From positions 12,901,859 to 12,965,858 of the forward strand of contig CM063287.1 of NCBI GenBank assembly GCA_032173965.1: a DNA stretch of 64,000 nucleotides. The letters are read 5' to 3'. Both the position numbers and the translations under genes were made by a program. This DNA comes from Sitta carolinensis (Eukaryota; Chordata; Aves; Passeriformes; Sittidae). The notes under the pieces are model-generated. The model was not told the DNA's origin, did not search any database, and was given only the letters and a program-made list of their open reading frames with translations. How positions within the stretch are numbered: the stretch's first letter is position 1; every line of letters begins with the position of its first letter. This document shows, in pieces, positions 1 to 14,590 of this stretch.

Positions 1-2828
1 GCTTCCTTCATGTAATATTTCTGGCATTTGAAAAATTTGTGATTTCTTTTTTTATCCTTCTTCCCCATCCCACATAGACATACTCCATCTGTGAATTCAA
101 CTTAAAGCTGCAGAAAAATACCAAGTATGCCCCAGTTCAAAGGGTAGTTACCCTATTTTTCCCAGCAGGAGATAGAGATGATGGTGCTAAAATATGAGGT
201 TTAGTTAATCCACCAGAAAAGCTTCCTTTCACTAGCCTGTTAAGGCATAGATGAAAAAAGAAGGGACACAGAAAAAAAGTTTAACTCTCTGAAATTGTCC
301 AGTCTGTCTCTCTGCAGAGCTTGACTAATTCAGTGATAGTTGCTCAATTTCAAAAGCGCCCTTTTATGAACTTATTTATGGTCTGAGAGCAACTCATGAA
401 ACCTGGGGTTAAAAACCAAAAAAACTCCAATCCTCCTGATGATCATCAATACCTTACAAACTGATCCAAGCTACAAAGAATTACTGAAAAGTGTTGCACT
501 AACACCAATGCTTATCTTATAGAAACTTAGATTTAGGTACATCAGTAACTTAGATACATCAGTCCTTTAAGCATTAAGATGACTGTAAATCTGATTTAGT
601 TTTGTGCACATTTAAGAATTGACCCCAAATCAAAACTATTGTTTTATTGTAACTTTTGAGCTGCATAATACATGGTCTTACTGTCATATGCTTTCCTCTG
701 GCATTAATAACAGAAATTAAAATACCAAGCAGATACTGACATTAAATTTGGTAGCCTAGGAGGTAAATATTTTAACAGATGTACTGCTAAAGCTACTTTT
801 TATTGCTACAGAAAGCAAAGTAAAACTTGATTGTCAGTAATAAAGAAAAACAATATATTGTGTTGCTACATGCATGCTAAATGTCAAAAATAGTCAAGCA
901 TGTTTTTAACATGAATTAATCAACGAAGAGCCATATATTTATGTGCAAAAAGGAAAAGCAAGACAAAACTCTTGGGCTTTTCAACATCATAGGATAATTA
1001 GAGAATCAATGCTACTATTTTCCAAGAAAGGAAAGGACTCTAATTTAGGAGAAAACGCTTATTAGGTAGGATAATTAGGAAGGCATATGCAACATTTGGA
1101 TGTGTCACATTAATTTCTGTGATCATCTGCTTTTGAGAAGATTAGCCTCTTGACCTTTGCTGTCTTAGCCTTGAAAAGTGTTGAATGCCCAGCATACTGA
1201 AGTAAAATTTAGCTGCCTCGTTGCTGACTTCCTCATGAGTCTTCGACCCTGACCTAAAGGGATCTTTTCTGTCTCTCCATCTCCAGAGAGGAGAAATAAT
1301 TCAGTGCTCCTGCACATGTAGGCCCAGTTGTCTCCTGAGCGGGCTGCCAAAGCCAGCTGAGTTATGTGGGCTCGTATTGTGATGTGGGCTTCTCACAGCA
1401 AATTGATCTGATCGTGCTGAAGTCATTTCATTTCAGACCTTCAGGTTGATATGCAGTCTCAGAGGTGAGATAAGCTCCTTGGCTCTGAACTGAAGAAGAC
1501 ATGTTTCTTCATGATAAGATTGCCAATTCAAAACCAGACACTGCTTGGACAACCAAGCACAAGCATTGAGCAGGATCCATCACACAGAGTTTTGTTCACA
1601 AAACTACATGTATGTAGTACAGAAACAGAGATGCACTCAAACTTTTGATGCCCAAGACAATAAAAGTAACAACATATTATAAACAACACCTAGTGGAAAA
1701 CTCAAGGAAACAACTTATCAGCTGTCCAGGTAATGTGGGGTGATGAGATCATGAGAAGGGGAGAAGAATCCCAAAGCCTAACCAGTTCATTCTGGGTTTA
1801 GAAAGCAATAGTAGTTCCAGGCTGAGCCAGTGTATATTGCTGGCTTCTGTTTCCTTCCACCTTTACATCTTCTGAAAACAGGTAATGTCACCCAATTGTC
1901 ACATTAACTGCAGACCCTTCTCTGAGACTTCCGTAAAATAACTTTTAATTTATCTAGAACATCTGGGAAAAGATTTAAATTTTTCACTATGAAAAATAAA
2001 TTGCAGTCTGAGTAAATGCTATTAAATTTAAAGAAAATATTAAATAATGTGCATCTTCTGGCTGTCAATTCAGAAGAAATGTAGCATTTGAGAAGATGTC
2101 AGCATTAATAACTCTTTTCTATCAGTAGTAATAACCTTATAATCAAGTAAATAAACTGTTAAAAATGGGCAGAGTTAGATATATAGACAACATAAACCTC
2201 TAGGCTTAAGCCTTGCTCTTACAGGGCATTCAAAATAATTCTGAATTGTTATTTTCAGTGGATCACTTTTCTCTGATACATATACCTCTTTCAAGGTCCT
2301 GGACTGACCAAAGTTCATGACTATGCTCTGTGAGATTCATCTGTGTAAGAAAATTGGAGGAAAAAAAGAGTAAAAAACAGAGATAATGAAGATTTGCATA
2401 AAACAGTACAAATGGTGGCAACTGATGCAAATTGTTTTACTCTAACATTTAGGAACAGGTATGGAAAAGCCAGAAATTTTTAGTATGACGCTGGTGTCAA
2501 TAACATGTTGAACAGTCAATCATGACTGGGTTTTCAGTGCTCCTTTTAATCTTGAAATAGCATATGTACAGCTTAATTGCCCATGGGCAAGAGCTGAGGG
2601 GGGTTTTGTTTTGTTTTGGGTTTCTTTCTAATTTTATTTCATGAAAGACTAGATGTCTTCTGTATTCAAAACCTTTTGGCCAAACGAAACCTTTCACTTA
2701 ATATTTCTCACTGTGATTTGTGTACAAAAGGAAGAAGAAAAGAGACATTAAATATGGAATTTTTATTAAAGAGTTGCACTCTGGGGAACCAACGTTAGAT
2801 CTAAATCTAGTCAAGAATTCAACAGGGG

Positions 2829-2850
2829 CTTCTTCCCAGGTGGGAAGAAG
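2829..2850. repeat. Short inverted repeat, 10-bp arms
   Basis: The arm CTTCTTCCCA is followed by a 2-nt GG spacer and its exact reverse complement TGGGAAGAAG. With such a short loop this is almost a continuous palindrome. No function can be assigned. Confidence 0.8.
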
Positions 2851-3186
2851 GTAGTTAACATAATGCAGGAAAAGAAATTAATTGTAATAGATTAGAATAT
2901 TTAATATCAAATACAAATTTCCATTGATTTTTGTACTTGAATTCTAACAGCTATAATATATAGAAGACAGGAAAGTAAAATAATAATGATGACATTAATA
3001 GCACTCTAGTGTAAAGAATTATTAAGACTTAAATGTGATACTTTTCAATAATGGTAGATGAACCAAATTTGAGACATATTCAATGAAAGCTTCAAGCATT
3101 GATTTAATTTAGTTTTATACTCAGTAAATTGGACTAATGTCATGTCACTATCCTTAGGCTTGAAAAGTAAGAAAATTGAAGATATT

Positions 3187-3198
3187 CCCCCCCCCCCC
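3187..3198. repeat. Homopolymer C tract (12 nt)
   Basis: Twelve consecutive C residues in otherwise AT-rich DNA. It is likely to be length-variable and prone to sequencing error. Confidence 0.9.
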
Positions 3199-5603
3199 TT
3201 CCCCTGGCTTGTATAGTTAAACTCTTTCTGGGCAGTAATATATATTTGGTTCTATGTTTACTCTAAGCAGCATCATAACAGAGCATTTAAGTTATATTGT
3301 TTTGGATGCAGAAATGGAAATATACCTGCCTCCTCACAGCTGCCCTGGATGGATTATGAACTAGACTTAAAACCGGAGTCTAGACAAAGCAAGCCACATC
3401 ACACCCTCCTGTGCTAGAGCTGCAGAAAGACATTTGTCTGTTTGTGTTAACAAAAGGGGCTGGCCTGATTGGGAAGACCCTTTTGGTTTTGTCAATGAAC
3501 ATTAAAAATGTCAACCATAAGGCCAAAGTCTTATGAGGCTCTATGTATGACATGGCATGTTACAATGCTTCATCAGAAGATACTTAACTTGCAAATAGAA
3601 TCTTTTCTCATAATAATAAAAATTTGCAATGCTTTCAATGTCTTTCAATATTGTTTAATTTTGCATTTCTGCATGATTTTTAAAAGAGGAGTCTCTTCCT
3701 GTAATGAGAAAATAAAGAAGGTCAAGTTTAGAAACATATATTAAATGGCCATTAAGCCCTGAAAAAGGAAAATGAACATGGAAGGTTGCTTTGGGCAGGA
3801 AGAACAAAACACCATCTACCAGTTGCTATTTTTGTATAATTTGAGTTATACATGAGTTTCATGACAAACAAGGAAACACAAATATATCTTGAGACTGTTG
3901 CCAAAGCCTGTCTTTTCTGACATGGGTCACCAAGAGCAGTAAGTTTCTCTAGTTGTTACAAAGCATAAAAACAAAATGGCCAGATTTGCTGCCTTGTTTT
4001 ATCTCAGAGAAGGAGTTTAGTTTATTTTGGTCTGGAAGCAAAGTTACACTTGTCTTAGGTTTTCAGGCCAACATCAGCAATGGAAGGATGGAAAAAAGCT
4101 TGCCTCTCCACAGGTATTATCCCAACACTAGATTCCAATGTAAAGAGAGAGAATAAAACCCTGAGATCTACAGCAAAACTCACAGATTACTGTATCATTA
4201 TTTCACATTTAGCTAAGATCCACACAATTCCCTTATGCCAAATTCAAGCAATTTACTATCAAAAACTATGGACATTATTTCCCTGGTAAAATATTAAGAA
4301 TTATTTTTAAGTGGTTCTTGAGACACTACCTTTTGTGAAGTTTCAACTGTGAATAAATTTGTTTTGCACAAAATAATAAGTTTGGGGTTCCATTAAGCTC
4401 CTTACAGAGGAAATTAGACCTCTGTAGTTTTTTATCACTGACTGGACTGGTCAGAACAGCCAAGGACTCCAAAAGGGGAGCGTAATTGTGCTGGTGGAAG
4501 AAATAACAAGAGATAAATGGAACAAGTGTCTGTGCTCAGTGGTTAAGTGCCAACCTGTGGTTGCCAAAAGGGGCTGAGGAGGCAGCTCACCTCTGTCTCC
4601 TACATTACTGCTTCTGAAAGGAGCTGCCCAATTGTCCCTGAATGTGTTAGTCTTCCCAGAGCAATGAAGTCACACGTGTACATAATTTTCCCTGTGCTAA
4701 ACATGATTTTGAGAAGGTGACAGGCACATTAAGTATTCAGCTCAGGCAGAGTACTGAAATTACTATTAGATGAATTTCAGGTGACATCTGAGTTCCCTCT
4801 CTCACTGAGGGCCATTAGAGCAGTGAGTGCTCAAAGATTGCTGTCTCTGTAGTGACAGGAAGAAATTTTTCTTGTACCAAGGCAGTATGTGCAGCATTTT
4901 GAGACACCTTGCAGGGGAAAACACTCTGTATTTGAGATGAAAAATTAACTGTATGTAAAAGAGTTGCAATTACTACTGAATGAAGACCTTAAGATAGGCA
5001 AGATGGAGCAAGAGACAAACATTCTTAAAATGCAAGTATTTGATATTGAGGACAATGCTGGATGCTATGGGGAGTCAATCTGGGAGAGCAGTTACCTGGG
5101 AAGATGTCCCCACCATCCCAGGCAGGAGCTTTCCAGAAGCCCTGCATTTGCCAGGAGAGGGCTGCGTCTGGGGACTTGATTGCTCAGCAGACCTGACAAC
5201 ATCCCAAAGCTTTCCAATTTGGATGTGGTCTTCATAGACCCATGTTGTGAGATCACACCCGAGTTTCACAGGCATCATCTCCAGCAGAGGTCAGAAAACA
5301 GCTCTGTGCTGCTTCTTCAATTTCCACCGTGAAGTTACAACATTGTAACACTGCAATCTCCAGCGTTACTTCCTGCTTTAAGTAATGGGCTCAGATATCA
5401 AGGGAATATCTTAGAAACTGAATAGGAATTTGAGGTACTGAAAAATATATTTCAAAGTCAGTCTTAACTAGTACTGTGATTAACAGATTTCTGGGAAAAT
5501 TCTGACCAGGCTTTGAAGCCTGTAATTTAACAAAGTGGAGAGGAGTTGGAGGAGAAATTGCTCAACTAATTTGTAAAAACAAGCTAGCAGAATAAATAAT
5601 GAG

Positions 5604-7709
5604 TAATTAATATAGAAAGCTTGCAATATTTCCTCTTACACAGTGTAGTAAAGAAAACCTATACATTTTTTCACACTATGTGTGTGTCTCTATGTAAATA
5701 ACATCCCTTGGAATAAATTATTAATGAATTAATTATATAATTAATTATTATTAATGAATGCTTATATAAAATATTGCCTTTTCAAGCTATTGTTCAAGCT
5801 ATCATATAAATATGAAATAAACATAAAAAAATTAAAATCTCAGCTGTCATTAACTTAAATTACCTCAAACCATATACTGAATATGCAAATAATATACTGA
5901 AAATTAATCTCACCAAATATAAGCCATTTAAAATTAGTCAGCTACTGTAAGGTAGTTGTCAAGTCTTTCTCCAAATCTTCATCATCATAAATTTCTCAGT
6001 CTTCCATCTGCCAGTTCTGGTTGGACTCCATTATTGAAAGCACCATAATTCTTCATGACAATTACTTAACTTTTAACATTCTTCATTACCAATGAACAAT
6101 ATTGAAGTTTTAACTTACTCTCAGTCTGAGAGTCAGATTTGCACTTTAGTTTTAAAAGTCCTTCACAAAGTCAAGCTTCTGTGCAGAACATCTGGTAGAT
6201 AAAATATGATTAGGATATTCAAAGAAGAGATTGTCTTTTTAATTACAAAACTTTATGGATTTGAAATACCCTGCTAAAAATAGTAACTATTCGGTCCAAT
6301 AATCATTAATTACACAAACTGTAATGAATTTTGAACACAGAGGAAACATGACAGTATTATTTATTTGGAATTTAAAAGTTTAGCAAATGTATCAAATCAG
6401 CAGCACCTTTTAATAGCCTATTCATTGGTAAATTCTCATGAAAAGTCATTCACAATGAGCAAATGAGGTAACTTCATCAATATTAACAGAACAGAGTCCT
6501 TAATAAGTAGGGTGTCTGAACATCATGTTAGTGGAATGATCCAGCTTTAGCTGTGCAATTACAAAAACACTTCCATTATTCATAATCTTTTCTAAGGCAC
6601 ATTTTTCCAGGTATAGAGTATGTTTTCTCACATGTAACTTCATCTCATAGGATTTTTTACACACCTATCAAAGGTTAAAACAAAGCTCATGCAGATTTTT
6701 ACCTCCAAAATGGCACACTCTCATTCTTAGTGGGGCTTCAATTTCCTAAATTTGCTACAAGAACTGAATTTAATGTGTATTTCAGGATCTCTCTGGCACA
6801 TGCTTTTAATTTTATACATGTCATGTAAATCCATAAAACAGCATGATCTAAAACTCCTAACAAACTTATTAATGAATATTTAAATATGTATGTGTTGTGT
6901 GGTTTTCAGTTAATTATATAGCAATATTGTCTCATATACACCTTAATTAAATTAATTATTGATTAGTGCACTTTCCACTGATATTCCATTAACACACAAT
7001 AACTGTCTCTTTCTATCTGGATGAAGTTTTAATTAATTAAAATGTGGCTGGAAGTGCAAAGTTAAGGAAACAAATTCAATAGCAGAATCATTTAAATTCA
7101 AGAAAGTAAGTAAGGGTAAAAATGTTAATTACATTAAAAAAGAAGAATTAGCCATTAAACTACTTTGGCACTTTAAAGTAATTGATTTAATAAAGGATTT
7201 CGAAAGGATTGCAGTTTTAACAGCAGAAGAATAAATCTGTGTGTGTGGCAATATAGGAGAATTCTTGAAGTATTATTGTTTTATTTGTAAGATTATATCC
7301 TTGCTTTATTTCAGACAGAATCTCTCATATTTTAAGCAGCATCAGAGATTTCTAAATATTTCATTATGACTGTTTATTTTCAAACTGATCAGCTACAAGC
7401 TATCTCGATAGGTTGATGCTGTAATTCTCATATGATCTGGCAAATAATTCACAGTGCTTTTATGTTGTCATTAACTGTCACATTTCTTGAGTTAAATATG
7501 AGTCCTGTCAATTGAAATCAAGAAGCTGCTTCTAAATTTCTCAATTTCATTAGCAATTGATACAAATCACTTCCATAAAAGAGTCTGGATTGACACATGA
7601 ATTGCAGTGGTTCCACACCTCAGTGCTTAATTAATCAGGCTATAAGACTCACATTCAGCTATTTATTAATCTTAAAATTCTTGCTTCAATATACAAGGCT
7701 TTCTAATTA
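5604..7709. promoter_or_regulatory. Candidate AT-rich regulatory region dense in TAATTA homeodomain cores
   Basis: By eye the hexamer TAATTA occurs about 14 times between 5604 and 7709, at 5604, 5730, 5738, 5742, 6240, 6307, 6911, 6944, 6953, 7030, 7034, 7126, 7628 and 7704. That is several times more than the base composition alone predicts (roughly three). TAATTA is the core bound by many homeodomain proteins. The region also has two perfect palindromes, at 5727-5746 and 7027-7042. There is no coding potential and no recognised transposon. A conserved developmental enhancer in a gene desert would look like this, but simple AT richness is the main alternative, and conservation cannot be seen from one sequence. 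Confidence 0.3.
5717..5759. repeat. 20-bp perfect palindrome flanked by a direct repeat
   Basis: Positions 5727-5746 form a perfect AT-only palindrome centred on TATATA. It is bracketed by a 13-bp direct repeat, ATTATTAATGAAT, at 5717-5729 and 5747-5759. The direct repeats overlap or abut the palindrome edges, an arrangement that can arise by slippage or cruciform repair. No mobile-element identity is evident. Confidence 0.75.
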
Positions 7710-10700
7710 TTACATGTAAATACTGTATTTATCTTTTCTGAATTTTGAAAGAAGTTAATTGGTGGGGGGAAAACCCCCAAAACTCCTTATGATTGGTAAA
7801 GCTGTTACATCAATAGCAATCATCTATAGGTAGACCTGAAAGAGTTTTAGAACTCTCTGACAAAGTGAACTGTAAAAGGAAGTCAACATAAAATAAAAAT
7901 ACACATTTCTTTTAAAAACAGAAAGTAATGTCAGTGTGTGATGCTTAAGCCATTTATGGTGCAACAGTACAGTCTGTACATTGAACCATGTGCTTTGCGC
8001 TTGTCTGTAGATCCTTCATATCATATGATATGTAATTTGAATGCAAGAACACCAAACTTAAACCAAACCCCTTCTGTTGACCTAGTCAGTAATGAAAATC
8101 GTATGGAAAACTGACTTATGTTCAACCAGACAAAAGCCAAAAATATAATATACAGGAGAGTAGTTTGATTATTTGATATCAACTCACTGACTGGAACAAA
8201 GCTTTAAGTTCAAATAATACAGTATATTTTTTGGTTTTTGAAGAAAGAATTAATAAATGTAGTTTTTCACCTGAATAATTCCAACTTCCCTTTTCTTGAA
8301 AGTATGAGTGTCACAGTGACTCACCCAAATGTTGACAAATTAGTTTTCTTGGTGTCCATTGTTTTAAAAAAAATATCTACAAAAAGAGAGATTACAGAAT
8401 TCCCCCTTGCTAATGTTCAGTTTCAGCAAGCTTCTTCTAATAATGACAAAAGACAACATTTTTGTTTGAACAGTAGTTTTATTCAGGTGCTGCAATCAAA
8501 GCCCAGGTCCATGCTACATTCATCATAAACCTATTCCAAGATATAGTGTTCACTTTATGAAAATGTGATCTCTTCAAAGGAAGACTGAGGGAGATGAGGG
8601 CATTCCATTGCATGGTATAACTCCAGAGACCTGTGGAAATGCCTGCCTGGAAAGGCTAATATAGGATGAGACTTGCAGAAGCTCTGAAACAGCAGGTTCT
8701 CAATAGCAGGTCATAGCTGTATCAGCAGAACCTAAGTCCCCAACAGTCCAGAGTACTATCTGCTGAAAATAGATTTTTTTTAATCAACTGACAGAGGCAT
8801 GTAAGATTGTAAACCCCACAGACTTTTAGTGTCAGTTATGCTACTAAATGCCTTAAGCACCTGTGAAAATCTCACCTTGGCCTATTCTGCCCATTGGGTG
8901 TTATAAAAAGCACCATATGTGGTTTAATAACTATAAGCAACCTGAATTTCAGCTTTTCATCTCAAGATGTCTTCTTGAGAGAACAAATTGATTTTGTGGT
9001 TTATCAGTTTTAAGCTCATGAAGAGCATAGGTAGAGGCTCCTAGAAGTTTGGGGACCTGCACAGTTAAGTAAGGCTATGCTGAACAGACATGTCCAGGAC
9101 TGGGGTCGTGTGGCAGCACTGATTAATTTCTGTCCCATTTTGGGATCAGGGCTGGCAAAGCTTCCATGATCTGGGTGTCTCAGCAGTTGTGCTCACTTTA
9201 CTCTTGCAGTGACATGGCTGACACAGCTTTACACATCTCTAGCATTTCACAGCCAGTGACTGTCATATTCACGGAGGAAAAGTTTTCCCCATCCCACATG
9301 ATTGCAGCAACATCAGTAAAAAACTTTAAGGGTCTGTTGTTATCAAGACTTTAATATTATTGGAATGGAGATATCCAATCCACCTGTTTTCACAGTGAGA
9401 AACTTTCACTTGTACTCTTCTACCTCCTAAATGAATCCAACATTAATCAGGCTCACTGCACTTCATTGCAATTTAGCATTGTATTGTATTTTACAGCCTT
9501 AGGGAATGCAAAGAAATAAATTCAGGCACTTGTAAGTTAGAATTACAATAATTAAGTTTGCTTGAAAACAGAAGGTATAAATTACTGGGATTCAAAACAT
9601 CACAAATAGCTACATGTGGTTAGCTTTAGGTGTCATTACACAGTGCCATTGCCCACAAGATTGTTGCTTCCATCAGATACATCCCATGAGAACTAATACA
9701 GCAGTTTCATTTAATTGGTCTATATACATTATTCATGTGACTCTCTGATAATTCTGGATTCATTAGAGGGGAAGGGGCAGCAGGTTCCCTCACTACAGAA
9801 CACACAGTGCTGAACCTTAACAGTGCTAAGTTACAGCACTGTTCTAAACATGAGCAATTACAGGAGTTGTGAGAAAGAAAGAATTGGCAAATATTTTAGG
9901 GAAGAATAATAAAGAATAATTTGATTTCTTATGGCAGAAACAAACTTCTGAAGGTAATGAAAACATAACATCAAACTTTTGTACAGCCTCGGACCTCCAG
10001 AGACTGACATTACATTTATTAGATGATTGTCTGCTGAAAGGAATAGTCAGACATGAGCAAGACGATTTCATCACAGTGCATCTTCATTATCCCTGCATCA
10101 CTTTTCACCACAGATGCTTCAAAGATACCAATAGGACATCATAACACCATGGCTACACCTATTGCCAGGTGGAGAGACTTCCATCCACTATAAGAAATAT
10201 GAAGTTATCCAGTCTCTTGAGCTTTCTACAAAGGTATCAGGGAAAGAGACCAGTAAATGTCCTGTAAGTCATACCAATTCTACTTGAGTTTGTAAACAAA
10301 TCTTAGCATGGCAGACAAACAGAAACAGAAACGGAAACTACAGTAGTATAAAGTCCTTCTAGCTCAAAAGATGCATTTGTAAATTTATTAAAAGCACAGA
10401 AGAAACAAGATTGAGACCAACTTGTTGGTCCTTATGTATAAAAAAATCTTTAAGAAGTATGTTAGTCTGCATATTGTTTAAGCAAATTACAGTGTGTTTT
10501 TCACAGCTTTGAGAAATCACATTCATGAGCTGTTACTCCAACTATTTCAAAGTAAATGCTTTTTTCCTTTTGATTAAAATACAATATTGCACAGTCCTTT
10601 ACACAAACTTGCCATGAATATTTTAGTATATGATTTTACAGCTGTCACAGACATGTGATCTACAGAGGAAAGTGCAAGACTAATGCACACCTGCTTGTTT

Positions 10701-13700
10701 TATTCAGAAACATTTCAAATGAGTCTGCAACTTGCACACAATGATCAAACACCAGCAAGAATGAGAACACACTCTGGTGGTCATAAAGTGAAGTGATTGT
10801 CATCTAAATGAGATTTGGATTTATAAGATGGCATTCATAATGAAATACTTTCTGCATTCCAATATAAACAGATATTTAGATCACAGATGGTAATCGCCTT
10901 AACTGTTACAGTCAATTGAGTGAATAATGCAATCTATAACAGGGTTCACAGATGAAATGGAATTTGTAGTTGTTAATTTTTACTAAGAAGTCAAAGAAGA
11001 CTTGTGTGTCAAAAAAATATGCAATAAAAACAATGTCTCCTATTTCCTCTCTGTTTTAATTCATGTTCACATAATAAAAGAGAAAAACATGTTTGGTTTA
11101 TATGGGGAAAGGAGACACAGAGAATGATTTGAAGTCAGATTGTGCATTAAGAGTTATGAGATACACATTCTCATCTGCAATGTAAAACAGGCTTAGCTCT
11201 ATTTACTCTCACTGTCAGCACAATCAATAAATAACCTTTTCCAAGACACGATGCAGTGAACTGCACAACAGTATCAGCAAAGGCTTTTTTCCTTTCCTTG
11301 CCGACAGGTGTAAATACTCTTTGCTCTGTGGTAGAACACACAGAAAAATTTTTAAGGCTGCTACTTCACAACAGAAAACAAAACAAGCCCATCATAAAAT
11401 TCTAAGGAAATGTCTGTTCTCTAAATTTCATGGTGCATAGGCATAGCCAAAAAAATTACCAAAAATAATCTCCCACCACAAAAAAATTCCAAGTGCTGCC
11501 CAGATTTGCTAGTGAGACTACAAGTAGTTAATGTGAGCAGCTTTTCTCTTTATAAATTTAGAATACGAAATGGTATTGAAAATAATCTTAAAAGATTAAA
11601 AATCTTTCAAAGAGAGCAGAAAAAAACCCCAGGTGATTCAATTAAAAAACACAGAAACAGAGTGGAGAATTTACAAAAGAAACTGATCAATGCAGTAATG
11701 AGATATTTAAATTAATAAATCAAACTCCAGACTTGATCTTCAGTTTGGTGTGCTGCCAGTTGTTCACATTGACCCAAGAGAGGAAAGTCAAGCCAGGAAT
11801 GCCACAAGAATTATGCTTACTCTTGCTTTAAAAAATAGTTAGAGCATATCCTTGACAACCTGGAAGATTGTTCTGTCAGGAATATCCTGAGAATTCCTGC
11901 TTGAAGAACAACGAAGGTTGTGTGTATACACACACACATATATATAAAGGTAAAGAAGAATGTGATTCCCTACTCTGTACCACAGCTGTGGACATTCTGC
12001 TAAACTTTAAACCCACTGTAACCTGCTCCCATCAGCCAGGGTTCTGAGCTGTGTCACACCTACCATATGTGCTGGAAACTACCAGAACACAGCTGCTGTT
12101 TCCTGAGTCCACTCCTGTTCACTTTAAGGACACCTGTTGGTATTAAACGACCAAATGCATGAAAAGACTAAAGAGTTCATAAGGTGTCCTACCGAATGAA
12201 AAACAACAGTGTACTCCCCCAATAACAAATCAAAAGTAGCTTGAAGGGCAGTGTCATAAAATTATGAGCTGAACCTTCAGCCCAGATGCTGGATGCAAAT
12301 TCCTGCATAACTTTTTATGAGTAAATAACAGCTTGGGCTGTTCCTTTGCATAAGGGGAAAATGTACCTAAAGAAAAATATAAAGTGTAGTGTAAGAATCA
12401 AAAACTTGGGGAACAAAAGAGAGCAAAGAGCCAAAACTAAAGTCCTATTTTATTAGAGTTTTTAGAGTAATATTTTAATGCTATGAATTATTATGCAATG
12501 ATAATGTATGATTCTGGATGGCACAGGGAGAACTAGGCCCATTCCCTATGGTTCCCAAAAATTATTTTCCACTGCAATGTTAATTATGGCAGATCAGGTA
12601 GAACCACAAACAATAAATTATTTATACCTTCCCCTTGGAAAGCCAACCAACCAAAACCAAACCTCAACCCACTGTCTAACTACCCTTAGTTATGCTAGAA
12701 AAGTTACATTTTCTATGAAAAATTTAGAGGAATAATGTTTATATCCTTACTCTCCAGGATCTTCATCTAACCACTAACAGATTTATATTTCCCCAACTGA
12801 CTTCAACAGAAATTTCTTTAAGAAAGTCTTAGTTTCTCTGATTAGTATGTGAAGCACAATTAATAAAGAATAGCAATAATAACAGCCTAAAAATTTTTTT
12901 GGAAGAGCTGAGGCTTCTTTGTGCTGCACAATAGGATGCCCTCATGTGAAGTATTTTTATGTTTTTTCCCTCATCAGAAGTACAATAGAACAGAATTGAA
13001 GAGATCCACAAAGGGGAAATAGAGAGAAGCATGATGGGATATACATCTATGGAAAACTGGGAAAATTTCATAGTTATTCAGTTTGAAAAAGTTGGATAGC
13101 TACAGGATACTTGAAAACCAACAAAATTGCAAACAGCAAAATGAAAAATGATCAGATTTCAATTTGAGAATATTTAGTGCCCTGCTAAGAGAAACAAGAG
13201 GAAACATCATAAAAGATAATTCAAGACTAATTAAATGAGATTCTTTATGCACAAGACACAGCTGGCATATCTTTGTATTTCATATATGGTGAAGTACTAA
13301 TAAAATTTTTAATCTTGGCTTAAAGAATCTTTTAATGCTTCCAGACAAGCAATTGAAATTTTCTGATTGAAAATATGTTTGTACTGGTTTCAGCAAGCAA
13401 GTATATTCCTGCCAGGACAGACAGCAAATATTGTGACTGCTGAAGTCTCACCTGAAAAAAAGTTGTTCCAGGAGTTGGCCAGCATCAAGAAACTCTTTAA
13501 ACTGGAACTACTCATTCCAGTTAATGCAAGTCTGGGCAGAAGAGGGATTTATTTTGCAAAACCTCTTTGTCTTTTCTGTTTTGAATATTCTGGCCCAGTG
13601 AAACTTCACATTGCAAACAAAAACTTAAGTGACTACTGAAATTACAATAAGTCGCCCACTGCCATGACAGTAAAAACTTATTCCTTATTTTACAAATTCT

Positions 13701-14590
13701 TTGTCCAATTTGGTTTTATTTGCATGAACCCAACCTTCAACAGTCTGACTGCAGATATGGTCTAACATCTCATGACAAAGAGAAATACCTTAGTATCTAG
13801 TGGCCTATTTTTCACTCTCACCATTTTTATAATGGCACAGAAACTGGCACATCTTATGCCTGATTGTGCTTCAAAAAGTTGCCTGGTGAGATGGAAGAGC
13901 CCCACAAATACATGGCATAACACAACTGCCTAAGACTATTCTAAGATAGAGCTGAGATATAGCAAGATGAGCCATGAAATGCAAAATACATAATCAATAC
14001 AAGAGCTGACTCATGTCTCAAAAAACCTGACTTTTTGAATACACTTTCTGAACTTGGGGGTGTGGGGGTGTGTGTATAAAATTTGCAATTCATGTTCAGT
14101 GAAGACAAGTTTGCTGAAATCATCTCATCTTCTTCCAGACTCATTCAGATTCAAGGCAGCAGCTGGTCTACCTGTAGTTTGTTTTACTTTGCACATAGTG
14201 TCAAGTTATCTTTTTGTTGGCCTAAACTTAAAATTCATACTTTGTACCGAATAATATCAAATGCTTCAACAGGGTTTTGTTCTTTTTTCCTGTCATTTTA
14301 AACTGTAGAAACAAGCAAGATTGTCTGAAGGAGAGAAATACCACAATTGAATAAGAAGACTTAATGGACACTTTGTCTTGCTGTTTTACTGGAGCTAGCT
14401 TCTATTCAGCAGATTCTTTCTGAAGTTTCAGTTGGTAGTTTTAGTAAATAATTTGTGAAGTATAGAGTTCTAAAAAGTTAGTCCTTAGTTGCCAGGCACA
14501 ATCTTTCTACACAACACTAGTCATAGTACTGGCTTTAAAATTGCAGCAGATACCTGAATGGTTTCACATCCTTGTATTCTATTCAAGCAT
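7710..14590. other. Unique AT-rich noncoding DNA, no gene seen
   Basis: No exon or transposon was recognised. The longest open frames (96 codons at 8238-8528 plus, 90 codons at 13367-13639 plus) have no family resemblance and no convincing splice or promoter context. A short alternating TG/CA/TA tract lies at 11919-11946. The stretch at about 10450-10930 has few low-complexity runs and could be conserved noncoding DNA, but that is only an impression. Confidence 0.55.
11919..11946. repeat. TG/CA/TA dinucleotide microsatellite with palindromic core
   Basis: A TG run passes through TATA into a CA run and then a TA run. The core GTGTGTATACACAC is a perfect palindrome. This alternating purine-pyrimidine tract is typical microsatellite DNA and is probably polymorphic. 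Confidence 0.85.

Larger units (their letters stand above)
1..5603. other. Unique AT-rich noncoding DNA, no gene seen
   Basis: No recognisable exon, transposable element or RNA gene was found on either strand. The open frames here are 60-80 codons with no family resemblance. Visible structure is limited to a 12-nt C run at 3187-3198 and a near-perfect hairpin at 2829-2850. The stretch at about 5040-5400 is somewhat richer in G+C than its surroundings but shows no convincing reading frame with splice sites. Confidence 0.6.

Noticed and set aside
5040..5400. Possible exon in a GC-richer patch
   Set aside because: Overlapping short frames on both strands with no family resemblance and no convincing splice pair.
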